From NCBI RefSeq assembly GCF_004005845.1, contig NZ_SADE01000002.1:310421-374420 (forward strand): a stretch of DNA of 64,000 nt, in the 5' to 3' direction. Shown piece by piece: positions 53,501 through 62,165 of this stretch. This stretch comes from Hwanghaeella grinnelliae. GTDB lineage: Bacteria; Pseudomonadota; Alphaproteobacteria; UBA8366; Aestuariispiraceae. Within the stretch, counting starts at the first letter, position 1. The number at the start of each line of letters is the position of its first letter. The notes below the pieces were generated by a model that had not been told where the DNA came from, made no database searches, and saw nothing but the letters and a program-made list of their open reading frames with translations. The position numbers were made by a program, and so were the translations under genes.

Positions 53501-54454
53501 ATGCTGTCCTATCTCGCTCACCGCGCCTTCAACCTGGCCGCCGCGCTGCTGGCGGCCTCGCTGCTCGTTTTCGTCATCCTCTCCGTCCTGCCGGGCGACC
53601 CGGCGGAAATCATGCTGGGGGTCGGCGCGACGCCGGAATCCCTGGCCGCCCTGCGCGCGGAACTGGGCCTGAACGAGTCCGCCGTGATCCGGTATTTCGA
53701 CTGGATCGGGGGCGTGCTGCACGGTGATTTCGGACAGAGCATGACCTATGGCGTGCCGGTCGCGGAACTGGTGCTGGAACGCCTTCAAGTGACCGTGCCG
53801 CTGGCGATCATCGCCTTTCTGATGGCGGTTGCCGTCGCCCTTCCCTTCGGCGTTTTCGCGGCGGTGAACCGCAACCGGCCCGGCGACTATCTGGTGATGG
53901 GATTTTCGCAATTGGGCCTGGCGGTGCCGAATTTCTGGTTCGGCATCTTGTTGATCCTGATCTTCGCGGTTCAGCTGCATTGGTTCCAGGCGGGCGGGTT
54001 CGCGCCCTGGGCGGATGGCTGGGGACCGGCGCTGAAATCCCTGCTGCTGCCCGCCGTGGCGCTGGCGTTGTCGGAAGCGGCGATCCTGTCGCGTGTCGTC
54101 CGCTCGGCGACGCTGGATGTCTATCGCGAGGATTACGTTCGCACCGCTCGGGCCAAGGGGTTGAGCAAACCCGCCGTGCTGTTCCGCCATGTGCTGCGCA
54201 ATATGCTGCTGCCGGTCGTCACCATCATGGGGCTGCAATTCGCCTTTCTGATCGCCGGCGCGGTGGTGGTGGAAAACGTCTTCTATCTGCCCGGCCTGGG
54301 CCGCTTGATCCTGCAGGCGATCTTCCAGCGCGACCTGGTGGTGGTACAGAACATAATCTTGCTGCTGGCCGGCCTTGTCGTGCTGGTCAATTTCATCGTC
54401 GACCTGGCCTATGCCCTGATCGACCCGCGCCCCCATGGGGAGGCGCACCGATGA
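53501..54454 (+). CDS. ABC transporter permease, DppB type
   Basis: A 317-residue, six-helix permease. The N-terminal MLSYLAHRAFNLAAALLAAS, PGDPAEIMLGV and the cytoplasmic EAA loop (EDYVRTARAKGLSKPAVLFRH, about 208-228) are hallmarks of the DppB/OppB family. It overlaps the next permease by 4 bp. Confidence 0.94.
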   Translation: MLSYLAHRAFNLAAALLAASLLVFVILSVLPGDPAEIMLGVGATPESLAALRAELGLNESAVIRYFDWIGGVLHGDFGQSMTYGVPVAELVLERLQVTVPLAIIAFLMAVAVALPFGVFAAVNRNRPGDYLVMGFSQLGLAVPNFWFGILLILIFAVQLHWFQAGGFAPWADGWGPALKSLLLPAVALALSEAAILSRVVRSATLDVYREDYVRTARAKGLSKPAVLFRHVLRNMLLPVVTIMGLQFAFLIAGAVVVENVFYLPGLGRLILQAIFQRDLVVVQNIILLLAGLVVLVNFIVDLAYALIDPRPHGEAHR

Positions 54455-55308
54455 GCGGGACCCGGCAAAAATCCTTGATCCGCAAGGCCCTGCACCGGCC
54501 GAACCTGGTGCTGGGCGGCTTTTTGACCGGTTTCATTTTTCTGACCGCCCTGGCTGCAGCGATCGGAACCCCCTATCCGACCGACGGGGTGTCCATCGCC
54601 GAACGGCTGCAGCCGCCCACAGCCGCGCATTGGCTGGGCACTGATTCCCTGGGCCGCGACCTGCTGTCGATGCTGATGAAGGGCGCGCAGAACGCCATGC
54701 TGATGGGCTGTGTCGCGGTCGGGATCGGCTTGGCGGTCGGCGTGCCGGCGGGCCTGTATGCCGCTATGCGCAAGGGGCTTTCGGTCGACGCGGTGATGCG
54801 CCTGTCGGATTTGATCTTCGCCTTTCCGGCGATCCTGACCGCGGTGCTGATCGCGGCCCTTTACGGGCCCGGCGTCACCAATGCGATTCTGGCGGTGGGG
54901 ATTTTCAACATCGCCGTCTTCGCCCGCGTCACGCGCGGCGCGGCCCTGAACGTGATGGGCCGGCAATTCGTCACCGCGGCGGCGGCCATCGGCCGGCCCC
55001 CGATCGCCATCGCGATCCACCATGTTCTGCCGAACGCGGCCGGGGCCATCATCATTCAGGCGACGATCCAATTCGCGGTCGCGATCCTGGCGGAGGCGGG
55101 GCTAAGCTATCTGGGCCTGGGCGTGCAGCCGCCGGACCCGAGCTGGGGCAAAATGCTGAACGACGCGCAAACCCTGATGTTCACCCATCCGATGCAGGCC
55201 GTGGTGCCGGGCGCCGCGATCATGGTCGCGGTGCTGGGCCTGAATCTGCTGGGGGACGGGCTGCGCGACGTGCTGGACCCGCGCCTGCGCATCGTGCGGT
55301 CGGGTTAA
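54451..55308 (+). CDS. ABC transporter permease, DppC type
   Basis: A 285-residue permease pairing with the DppB-type protein. Family features include HWLGTDSLGRDLLSMLMKGAQ (about 60), the EAA-like loop GRQFVTAAAAIGRPPIAIAI and LAEAGLSYLGLGVQPPDPSW. Its ATG (54451) overlaps the upstream stop, so translation is coupled. No ATP-binding gene follows; the next gene is on the opposite strand. Confidence 0.94.
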   Translation: MSGTRQKSLIRKALHRPNLVLGGFLTGFIFLTALAAAIGTPYPTDGVSIAERLQPPTAAHWLGTDSLGRDLLSMLMKGAQNAMLMGCVAVGIGLAVGVPAGLYAAMRKGLSVDAVMRLSDLIFAFPAILTAVLIAALYGPGVTNAILAVGIFNIAVFARVTRGAALNVMGRQFVTAAAAIGRPPIAIAIHHVLPNAAGAIIIQATIQFAVAILAEAGLSYLGLGVQPPDPSWGKMLNDAQTLMFTHPMQAVVPGAAIMVAVLGLNLLGDGLRDVLDPRLRIVRSG

Positions 55309-55324
55309 GAAGGGCTACCCCAGC

Positions 55325-55804
55325 CTATTTGCCTTTCCGCGCGCGGATCGGTTGGGCATAGGCCAGTTCCACGTCCCAAGGAAACAGGATCCAGGTATCC
55401 TGCGAGACTTCGGTCACAAATGTGTCGACCAGCGGCCGCCCGGCCGGCTTGGCAAAGACGGTGGCGAAATGGGCCTTGGGCAGCATTTCCCGAACGATCT
55501 TCGCGGTCTTTCCGGTATCGACCAGATCGTCGATGATCAGCCATCCTTCCCCGTCGCCGTCGATCCCCTTCAGGATGTTCGCCTCACCCATATCCTTGTG
55601 ATCATAGGTGGAGATGCAGACCGTATCGACGAGGCGGAGTTCCAGTTCACGCGCCACGATCGCGGCGGGTACCAACCCCCCGCGGGTGATGGCGACGATG
55701 CCTTTGAAGGGCCCCAGCGAGTCCAGACGATAGGCGAGCGCCCGCGCCGTCCGGTGTAGCTCGTCCCAGGAAACCGGGAAATCCATGCCCTTCTCATCGA
55801 CCAT
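55325..55804 (-). CDS. gpt: Xanthine(-guanine) phosphoribosyltransferase
   Basis: A 159-residue type I phosphoribosyltransferase salvaging xanthine/guanine to nucleotides with PRPP. The PRPP motif is [20 protein letters not shown] (about 92-111), with the early [17 protein letters not shown] (about 39-55) and the purine-binding end WILFPWDVE. The ATG at 55804 follows GCGGAGGC. Confidence 0.9.
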   Translation of the reverse strand: MVDEKGMDFPVSWDELHRTARALAYRLDSLGPFKGIVAITRGGLVPAAIVARELELRLVDTVCISTYDHKDMGEANILKGIDGDGEGWLIIDDLVDTGKTAKIVREMLPKAHFATVFAKPAGRPLVDTFVTEVSQDTWILFPWDVELAYAQPIRARKGK

Positions 55805-55868
55805 CGTTTCGCCTCCGCGCGTTGCTGTCCGGCGATTTGATAGACCGGTTAGGGCCGGTTGAAAAGCG

Positions 55869-56324
55869 TTACACGGCTGCGTCCGGATCCTCGGTGATGT
55901 AGACGGCGGCGATCTTCCATGTCCCGTCTTCCTGGCGTTCCATTTGATAGATCGCGATCCGGCGTTTGCCGTCGCGGTCGATGACCCGGACCGCCTGATA
56001 CAGGTCGCCGCCCTTCGCCCTGACGTCCAGAAACTCAACCGCGGCCGGATCGATCAGGAAGCCATAGCCACCCCGGACCATGTCCATGAAGACTTCGGCG
56101 GTGGGGAAGATGGTGCGGATATTCGGCGCCGCGAAACCGTAGGCCCCCGGCCCGTCATTCCGGCGGAAAGCGTTTAGCTGGCTTTCGATGACGGTGACAA
56201 TGGCGGCTTGCTGTTCGGCTGTTTGCGCCTGCCCGGCGCGGGGAAGGCCGGCAAGACAGGCCGCGAGGATCAGAATTGTCAGGGTGGGGGCGTGGAGACG
56301 GGAAAACGCTGGAATGCGGGTCAT
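55869..56324 (-). CDS. DUF4864 exported protein
   Basis: A 151-residue protein with an N-terminal signal peptide ([20 protein letters not shown], about 12-31) and a domain starting [20 protein letters not shown], then [18 protein letters not shown] and VAV-like strands to the end (TWKIAAVYI). This is the DUF4864 family, a nuclear-transport-factor-2-like fold of unknown role in the alphaproteobacterial periplasm. Cleavage would be after AQA. The ribosome site AAGGGAAAGG decides the ATG at 56324. Confidence 0.8.
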   Translation of the reverse strand: MTRIPAFSRLHAPTLTILILAACLAGLPRAGQAQTAEQQAAIVTVIESQLNAFRRNDGPGAYGFAAPNIRTIFPTAEVFMDMVRGGYGFLIDPAAVEFLDVRAKGGDLYQAVRVIDRDGKRRIAIYQMERQEDGTWKIAAVYITEDPDAAV

Positions 56325-56441
56325 GACCTTTCCCTTTTCATCGACCGGAACGGAAAACGGCCCCGGTCGGGGCCGCTTTCTCATATTAGGTACGAACGAG
56401 CCGGCGAAAAGGATTACCCCCTCTCAATCGGCGGGCCCCGG

Positions 56442-57638
56442 TCAGCGAACGAAAACGTGGACTTCGTTGTTCGCGACCGCGTCCGTCGTGGTCAACAGCT
56501 GAACCCGGCTTGAGGAAATCCCCATATCGGTCAGCGTGCGCAGCACGTCTTCCGCATTCCGCTTCGCCGCCGAGTTGTTCAGGGCGATATTCGCGGCATT
56601 GCCCTGGGCCGGACTGACGGCCAGCAGGTCGAACGTGGCGTTCGGTTTGCGGGACAGGGCCTGACTGACCGCGTTGAACAGCGCCTGCTGGTACTGCACG
56701 TTCGGCCGGTCGAACCGGATGATCACCAGCGGCGGGTCGCTCGCATCGGGCACGGTGGCCCGGGCGGCCGCGCGGGCCAGGTTTTCGGTCTGCGTGAAGG
56801 CCTGGGTCGCCAGGCTGGAGCCATAAAGCTCACCGTTCTTGATCGCCAGTGACAGGGTCGTCATGTTTTGACGCTCGCTGTTCACATAGATGTTCTGGCG
56901 GCTGATATCCTGGCTCAATTCATTCAGCGTGCGGTCCACTTCGACGACCGCCTGATGAACTTTGTCCTCCAGGATCCGCAAGCGCACATGGTCTTCCTCG
57001 ACCGCGCCGCTGAGGCCATAGGTCGCCTGAACCGCGTTCAACAGATATTGGCCGAAGGCGGCGTGTTCGGCCGCGTCATTCGACAGAACGGTGACCTGCG
57101 GCGTCACTTCCGCGATGCTTTCCAGCGCGCTCTGCGCCTGATTCCACTGGGCGACCAGGATCGGGTTGCCCGGCGTCGTCCCCTGCTGCAGGCGCGCGGT
57201 GATCGCGGCGACCAGCTGATGATATTGATCGGCCGAGGCACGCCCCTGTTCCATGATCGCATTGGCACGGGCCTTGATGTCGCCCACGCTGCCTTCCAGC
57301 TTGGCCAGATCGCCCTGCATGGCGTCGACCTTGCGACCGACGAAAGTCTGGCCGATCGTCGGCGTCGTGACGCCCGTGGAAGCAACCGCGCTTTGCGATT
57401 GCAGCTGCTGCTGGATGGATTGCTGTGCCGCCGGCTGCTGATACCCGGAGGAGGCCGGCGCCGGAATTTCCGACGTCGCCAAAGGTGCCGGTTCCGGCTG
57501 CGACGGGGCCTGCACGGTGGTCGGCGCGCCGACCGGGTCGGGTGCCTCCGTCGTCGGCCATAGTGCTTCACACCCAGCCAAGGCGACAGACGCCGTGACG
57601 AGCAAACCAGTTTTCCAAGTGCCGCTGATCTTCCGCAT
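56442..57638 (-). CDS. Lipoprotein with coiled coil and OmpA-like C-terminal region
   Basis: About 398 residues. A lipoprotein signal (TGLLVTASVALAGC, lipobox LAGC, Cys about 23) is followed by a Pro/Gln-rich linker, a long helical middle (about 95-290, with AQSALESIAEVTPQVTVLS and EDKVHQAVVEVDRTLNELSQ) and a C-terminal beta-alpha stretch (NATFDLLAVSPAQGN, AAKRNAEDVLRTLTDMGISS) in the style of OmpA/MotB peptidoglycan-binding domains but lacking a clear NxxLSxxRA motif. Probably an envelope protein; no specific role is claimed. Confidence 0.72.
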   Translation of the reverse strand: MRKISGTWKTGLLVTASVALAGCEALWPTTEAPDPVGAPTTVQAPSQPEPAPLATSEIPAPASSGYQQPAAQQSIQQQLQSQSAVASTGVTTPTIGQTFVGRKVDAMQGDLAKLEGSVGDIKARANAIMEQGRASADQYHQLVAAITARLQQGTTPGNPILVAQWNQAQSALESIAEVTPQVTVLSNDAAEHAAFGQYLLNAVQATYGLSGAVEEDHVRLRILEDKVHQAVVEVDRTLNELSQDISRQNIYVNSERQNMTTLSLAIKNGELYGSSLATQAFTQTENLARAAARATVPDASDPPLVIIRFDRPNVQYQQALFNAVSQALSRKPNATFDLLAVSPAQGNAANIALNNSAAKRNAEDVLRTLTDMGISSSRVQLLTTTDAVANNEVHVFVR

Positions 57639-58271
57639 GTGACCTTCGCGCCTCAACCCTGCCCCAATTCCAAATCGAATAACGAATACTCTAAAACAAT
57701 ACTCACAAGACAAAAACCACGCTTTTGGGCGATCTATACTTGATGCACCCTAAACGTTATTGCCTGAAAGGTCACCCTTAATTGCCCCTTCGCAGCGCGG
57801 AAACTTGGCGATCCCGCTATGCGGCCCACCAGACGTTCCCCCGAAACGTCCCTGCAACGGCACCGAGCCGGACGATCCTTTAAGACCGAAGGCTAAATGC
57901 CTGCAACGCTTGAACAACCTTTCCCCTTTCCCAACAGGGACCGGGCCGACTGTCAAGCCGCGCGCATCTTACGGGAGAAGAAAATCACCCACAAGACAGG
58001 CCCGTCCCGGCTTTTCGACAAATGCCGTCCATCCGGCAGCTCCCATCGGGCGCCCGCCCAAGGTTCCCGGAAGGCCCCGCAGGCGAACACCCTTCCTTAA
58101 GGGTCACCCGAAAACCCTGAAGAAATCATTAAAACGGATGCCTTAATTCGGTGCTTGCCATCCCCCGCATCATCCTGTACCAACCGCCCTCGCATCGGCC
58201 AAGCCGATACGCGGTCCCTGGAAACCGGCCTTCTCGAAGGCTATCCTGGGGCGGGTCCGAAAAGGCCCTGC
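57639..58271. other. Gene-free region upstream of tRNA-Arg
   Basis: 633 bp without a convincing gene; open frames here have proline/arginine-rich, non-protein-like translations. The part at 57665-57765 is AT-rich (AATAACGAATACTCTAAAAC) and probably contains the promoter of the leftward lipoprotein. The last ~100 bp should carry the tRNA-Arg promoter, which I could not pinpoint. Confidence 0.5.
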
Positions 58272-58348
58272 GCGCCCGTAGCTCAGTTGGATAGAGTGCT
58301 TGACTACGAATCAAGAGGTCGGGAGTTCGAATCTTCCCGGGCGCGCCA
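58272..58348 (+). tRNA. tRNA-Arg (ACG)
   Basis: A complete cloverleaf: acceptor GCGCCCG pairs with CGGGCGC, the anticodon arm is CTTGA-CTACGAA-TCAAG with anticodon ACG, the T-arm is GGGAG-TTCGAAT-CTTCC and CCA is encoded. A T-rich tract follows (TTTTCTCTTTTATATTTT), likely the terminator. A decayed copy lies at 60138-60214. Confidence 0.97.
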
Positions 58349-58364
58349 TTTTCTCTTTTATATT

Positions 58365-58554
58365 TTGACCCTCAAGCGCCGGGCGACCGCATCCGCGGTC
58401 TTGGGCTTTCCTCGCATAAGCTCGGGCGGCCGGTCGGCCTTGTGAACCCTGGCGGGTTCTTGACCCTCAATCGCCGGGCGACCGCATCCGCGGTCTTGGG
58501 CTTTCCTCGCATTAGCTCGGGCGGCCGGTCGACCTTGCGAACCCTGGCGGCTTC
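58365..58554 (+). repeat. Tandem duplication, two 95-bp copies
   Basis: Copy 1 is 58365-58459 and copy 2 is 58460-58554. They differ at only a few positions (for example AAGCGCC/AATCGCC, CATAAG/CATTAG, GTCGGCC/GTCGACC). A partial relative of its core (GCTTTCC-GCGCAT-AGCTCGG) recurs at about 59244-59270. No coding sense; possibly a short interspersed repeat of the genome. Confidence 0.85.
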
Positions 58555-58576
58555 AAATCTTCCCGGGTGCGCATTC
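58552..58576 (+). repeat. 3'-end-like fragment of tRNA-Arg after the tandem repeat
   Basis: TTCAAATCTTCCCGGGTGCG then CATT matches the T-loop-to-CCA end of tRNA-Arg (TTCGAATCTTCCCGGGCGCG then CCATT) with three differences. It may be a remnant attachment site or a by-product of the duplication that created the 95-bp repeats. Confidence 0.55.
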
Positions 58577-58589
58577 CTCCCTATGGACT

Positions 58590-58886
58590 CTATTCGTCGG
58601 CCGACAAAATAGTCGGGTCTTCACGCCCCAGCACACGCATGATTTCTACTGAGTCGCCATCGACGCGATAATAGATGGCGTGGCCGCCAAAGGCGCAACG
58701 CCGTTAGCCCGGCCGTATCTCATCCACGGCACGATAGAGATGCGGGTTTTCTGTAAGCTGATCGATACGGTCGAACAGACCATCGAAATAGCTGTCCGCC
58801 TGCGGCAGCCCGAATTGCTCGATGCCAAACCCGTAAAGGCGCCTCAGGTCCTCCGCCGCGTGACGGCTGAGCCTATAGCCCGCCAT
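58590..58886 (-). pseudogene. parE: ParE/RelE-family toxin, inactivated by an in-frame TAA
   Basis: The frame from ATG 58886 reads MAGYRLSRHAAEDLRRLYGF and on to HLYRAVDEIRPG, then TAA at 58704-58706, then RRCAFGGHAIYYRVDGDSVE and IMRVLGREDP to a final TAG at 58590. Intact relatives have a Tyr codon where the TAA stands (PGYRR), so a single base change explains the break. The lost part contains the catalytic/core strands, so the 60-residue product would be inactive. It overlaps the antitoxin by 14 bp. Confidence 0.75.
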
Positions 58887-59130
58887 TCTTTTTCAGTTCA
58901 TCTTGAACGGAGCGGCGAATGTCATCCTTTCCAAGGCTAGCGAACCCGCCTTCCTCGGCCTGGATAAGCGCGGCGCGGATGCGCTCGATCTCGGCGCTGC
59001 GCAGTTGCTTTTCGCGGATGGCTTCACGCACGACTTCGCTGTCCGACGCGTAGTGGCCGGACGCCAATTGCGCCTGAATCCATTCTTCCTGCTGTTCCGT
59101 CACGGTGATGCTTTTCTTGATCATGCTCAT
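58873..59130 (-). CDS. parD: Type II antitoxin, ParD/CopG family
   Basis: An 85-residue ribbon-helix-helix protein: KKSITVTEQQEEWIQAQLA and SGHYASDSEVVREAIREKQL (about 25-44) are the ParD hallmarks; the tail is acidic and would bind the toxin. It precedes and overlaps the interrupted toxin gene. Start at 59130 or at 59124 (second ATG). A palindrome stands immediately upstream. Confidence 0.85.
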   Translation of the reverse strand: MSMIKKSITVTEQQEEWIQAQLASGHYASDSEVVREAIREKQLRSAEIERIRAALIQAEEGGFASLGKDDIRRSVQDELKKNGGL

Positions 59131-59133
59131 GGT

Positions 59134-59147
59134 GTTTCCACGGAAAC
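59134..59147. promoter_or_regulatory. Palindrome GTTTCC-AC-GGAAAC at the parD start
   Basis: A perfect six-base inverted repeat directly upstream of the antitoxin start, followed by two copies of ACTTTATCCT (about 59158-59177). This is a probable autoregulatory operator of the module. Confidence 0.45.
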
Positions 59148-59387
59148 TTCAGCTAAGCGACTTTATCCTACTTTATCCTACCATTACCTCTATGTCAGCC
59201 GGAATCCCTGCCTTTCGAGCCGCAACGAGCCCGTGTAGCCTCAGCTTTCCGCGCATGAGCTCGGCCGATGATCGACATGACATCCTGGGTAACGATCCAG
59301 CACGCTTTTTGATTCTTTCACTGAGATTTGTCGACGTGCTATCATCTTCGCTTATCGCCAACTCCGCCTGCTGTTTGGACGGTTTCA

Positions 59388-60050
59388 ATGCGCATTGTTG
59401 TTCGGTTTATCGCCACGCTCCTGTTCATTTCGATGCTCGCCGCGTGCGGCACACATATGGGCTCGGAAGTTGCACGAACGCCGCTGGGTGATGGCGAAAT
59501 GCTTTTCTTTTACGATATCGCCGCCTTCGATCAGGCACGCGGCGAGTTTAGAGATTCCGTCCCGGGGCAGTTCTGGAAGACCATCGGCGATGACGAGCTA
59601 GTGCTGACAGACACAGCGTTAATTCCCCTTGACCATGTGCTGTTCCCGAACGCGGGCAAGACCGGCAAGTCATTCCTCGGCATTGTGCGTGGTCCGGCTC
59701 GGGACCAATACTTGTATTGGTCCGGTACGCCTTCCGATTTCTTTTGGAGCAGTCGCATAGGCCAACAGATATCGATGCACGCCGAACCACAAAAAGCGAT
59801 TTACGTGGGCACGATCACCTATCTGTTTGACCGGGGCAGGTTCGGCATCAAAGTCCTGAATAATTTCGAACGAGCGAAAGCCGAATTCTTACGCCGCTAT
59901 CCGGAATTCGATGGGCTGGTCGTGGAGCACATCGCTGAAAAAGGGTGGCGCGACGGCATGATATTGGCGACCAGGGAATATCAACGATCCTACGTTAACT
60001 CCATCGCAGCAGAAGCAGCCGTGATGGGAGCGCTTATCGGAAGTCAGTAA
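59388..60050 (+). CDS. Hypothetical lipoprotein
   Basis: A 220-residue protein with a lipoprotein signal peptide (IVVRFIATLLFISMLAAC, lipobox LAAC, Cys about 20). The mature part is mixed alpha/beta with aromatic-rich strands (MLFFYDIAAFDQ, QYLYWSGTPSDFFWSS) and AIYVGTITYLFDRGRFGIKV; no family recognised. The final 20 residues are small and hydrophobic (IAAEAAVMGALIG). It lies between the toxin-antitoxin relic and the tRNA-Arg copy, so it is probably cargo of that small island. A longer in-frame start at 59328 would hide the signal peptide. Confidence 0.65.
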   Translation: MRIVVRFIATLLFISMLAACGTHMGSEVARTPLGDGEMLFFYDIAAFDQARGEFRDSVPGQFWKTIGDDELVLTDTALIPLDHVLFPNAGKTGKSFLGIVRGPARDQYLYWSGTPSDFFWSSRIGQQISMHAEPQKAIYVGTITYLFDRGRFGIKVLNNFERAKAEFLRRYPEFDGLVVEHIAEKGWRDGMILATREYQRSYVNSIAAEAAVMGALIGSQ

Positions 60051-60137
60051 GAGGGCATCAGAAGGCCCTGCATGATCCCCTGAAGACCCATTCCGCCTTT
60101 CTCACATGGGTGTGGGCATCATGCTACGAAACTATAC

Positions 60138-60214
60138 ACGCCCGTGGCTCGTTTCGATGGAGGACTCGACCACGAATCAAAAAGTGCGAGTTTCAACCCT
60201 TCCCGCGCGCACCA
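60138..60214 (+). pseudogene. Decayed full-length copy of tRNA-Arg (ACG)
   Basis: 77 bases align end to end with the tRNA-Arg at 58272-58348: the acceptor start ACGCCCG, GGCTC, the anticodon loop CCACGAA with ACG kept, GAATCAA, the T-loop-like TTTCAA and the final ACCA. Substitutions break the acceptor, D and T stems, so it should not be functional. With the intact gene it brackets about 1.8 kb of accessory sequence. Confidence 0.7.
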
Positions 60215-60552
60215 ATTCCCCGTGATGATTTGAAACGCGACATCCCAACCAGATGGGCAACGGCCCCCGCTGCACTGCGTCCTTCGCCTCTATTTCCTTG
60301 AACAAGCCCGAACAAAACCGCGATTTGGCCCCAATTGCGCCACGGTATTGACGTATTCCGGATGCATAACCCTGCGCATGACAACGCGCATCGACCCCTC
60401 CGACATGCCCCTTCCACGGATCCCCGACCGGGTACTGCAAGACGGCTGGTGGCTGTGTGCCGGGTCGTGCGATTCGGTTCGTGAAACGGGTTTCGCGGCC
60501 GAGCCGGCACGTCGCGCAGAACCGGACCCCCAACGCTGAACGAGGGCATGCC
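60215..60552. other. Intergenic region tRNA-Arg copy-DUF4173 gene
   Basis: 338 bp with no supported gene. A 53-codon frame from ATG 60378 to 60539 ends just before the next start, but lacks a ribosome site and any recognisable feature. Confidence 0.4.
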
Positions 60553-62058
60553 ATGCCAACGGCCGTAACGACGAAACCCTTCATCCTGCCCAAACCAGGC
60601 ATACGCCGTTCCTTCCTTTTGGCGGGTTTGATGATCGCGGTGGCGGATTGGCTTTTCTATGACAGGCCTTTGGGTATATCGGTCATCGTCGCCGTCACGG
60701 TGGTCGCGCTTGGTGTCGTCGCCGGACTTTCCAAGCCGGTCCCGAAGCGCCGGATTGCCATTGCCGTCGCCTTGTTGGCCGCATCCGTACTGCCGATTCT
60801 GGAATATGCCAGCACGCTTTCCCTATTTATTGTAATAATGGGAATCGCCAGCTTTGCCATCCTGCTCAATCAGGATATTCCAACCCGCCTCGAGGGCCTG
60901 CTGTTCAAAAGCGCCAGCCTGTTAACGTCGGGTCCCTTTCAATTGATCCGCACGGTTCGGCAGATGAAGCGCGCCGGAAGACGCGCCAAGTGCCGCCATT
61001 CGATGTCGCAAGTCATTCTTCCCTGGATCATGCCCATCGGGCTCGGCCTGATCTTTCTGCTGCTGTTCCGGTTGGCAAATCCATTGATCGAGAGTTGGTT
61101 GGCGTCACTTGTCCCCGACATGACGGGCAATACCATCAAGGCCGGGCGAATTTGCTTTTGGGCCGGCGCGCTGATCGCTGTGTGGCCGTTCGTCCGGCTG
61201 AAGCGATCATCGGCTGTCTTCCCGGCAACACCCGTGACCACCGGTTTCGGCCAGCCGGTGGTTGGCGGTCGCCATGCGGACGCCCTTTTCGGCACAGATA
61301 CCGTGATCCGGTCGCTCGCGGCATTCAATGCTCTCTTCCTGATCCAAACGGGCCTTGACCTGTTCTATCTTTGGGGCGGGACGCGCCTTCCCATCGGCAT
61401 GACCCATGCGGAATACGCGCATAGGGGCGCTTACCCACTTGTCTTCACGGCGTTGCTTGCCGGGGCCGTTATCCTGTTCGCGATGCGGCCGGGCAGCCGT
61501 ACCGAAGGGAACCCGGCCGTGCGCAAGCTGGTCTATCTGTGGACCGCGCAAAACGTCTTGCTGGTGATGTCGTCGATCTTCCGGCTGCAGCTCTATGTGG
61601 CCGAATATGCCCTGACCTATCTGCGCATCGCCGCCTTCGTCTGGATGGGGTTGGTCGCGGCTGGCCTTGTCCTGATCGTCGTGCGGATCGTGTTGCAGAA
61701 ATCGAACCGCTGGCTGATTTCCGCCAATACACTGGCGCTTGTGGCGACGCTATATGTCTGCGCCTTCGTCAACTTTCCCTATTTCATTGCCGCCTATAAC
61801 CTCAACCACGGTGGCGCCCCGACTATTACCAAGACCTCCAGTTGGTCGAACTCCGTGGATGCCGCCTATATCTGCTCCCTCGGTGTTCACGCCTTCCCCG
61901 CGGTCGAAACCTTTGTTCCACGCGGGCCGGAAAACCCATCCCGCTATGCGACATGTTTCGGCAAGCGGCTCGCCAAATTTCTGCGCGACAGCGATGACTG
62001 GCGATCATGGAGTTTTCGGAACCAGCGTTTGCTGAACTTTCTGGATATCCCCCATTGA
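60553..62058 (+). CDS. DUF4173/DUF4153-type multi-pass membrane protein
   Basis: A 501-residue protein with about eleven hydrophobic helices, beginning SFLLAGLMIAVADWLFYDRP. The central motif LIQTGLDLFYLWGGTRLPIG (about 275-295), THAEYAHRGAYPLVFTALLA and LYVAEYALTYLRIAAFVWMG are characteristic of the DUF4173 family, of unknown function. The C-terminal ~100 residues are soluble (SWSNSVDAAYICSLGVHAFP). ATG 60553 with GAGGG upstream is preferred to a much longer frame. Confidence 0.8.
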   Translation: MPTAVTTKPFILPKPGIRRSFLLAGLMIAVADWLFYDRPLGISVIVAVTVVALGVVAGLSKPVPKRRIAIAVALLAASVLPILEYASTLSLFIVIMGIASFAILLNQDIPTRLEGLLFKSASLLTSGPFQLIRTVRQMKRAGRRAKCRHSMSQVILPWIMPIGLGLIFLLLFRLANPLIESWLASLVPDMTGNTIKAGRICFWAGALIAVWPFVRLKRSSAVFPATPVTTGFGQPVVGGRHADALFGTDTVIRSLAAFNALFLIQTGLDLFYLWGGTRLPIGMTHAEYAHRGAYPLVFTALLAGAVILFAMRPGSRTEGNPAVRKLVYLWTAQNVLLVMSSIFRLQLYVAEYALTYLRIAAFVWMGLVAAGLVLIVVRIVLQKSNRWLISANTLALVATLYVCAFVNFPYFIAAYNLNHGGAPTITKTSSWSNSVDAAYICSLGVHAFPAVETFVPRGPENPSRYATCFGKRLAKFLRDSDDWRSWSFRNQRLLNFLDIPH

Positions 62059-62165
62059 CTGTCAGTCCTCGAAACAAAGCCGCGCAAGCGGCGTGCGGTC
62101 CTGTTAGAATCGTGCTTTGTCGCGTACGAACACCGGCGCGCAATTCTGGAACGGAAAGATAACCC

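Noticed and set aside
57760-58146. 128-codon frame between the lipoprotein and tRNA-Arg
   Set aside because: Translation is Pro/Arg/Lys low-complexity and resembles random high-GC sequence.
60378-60539. 53-codon frame just before the DUF4173 gene
   Set aside because: No ribosome site, no recognisable feature and Pro/Arg/Glu-rich translation; short open frames are expected in this GC range.
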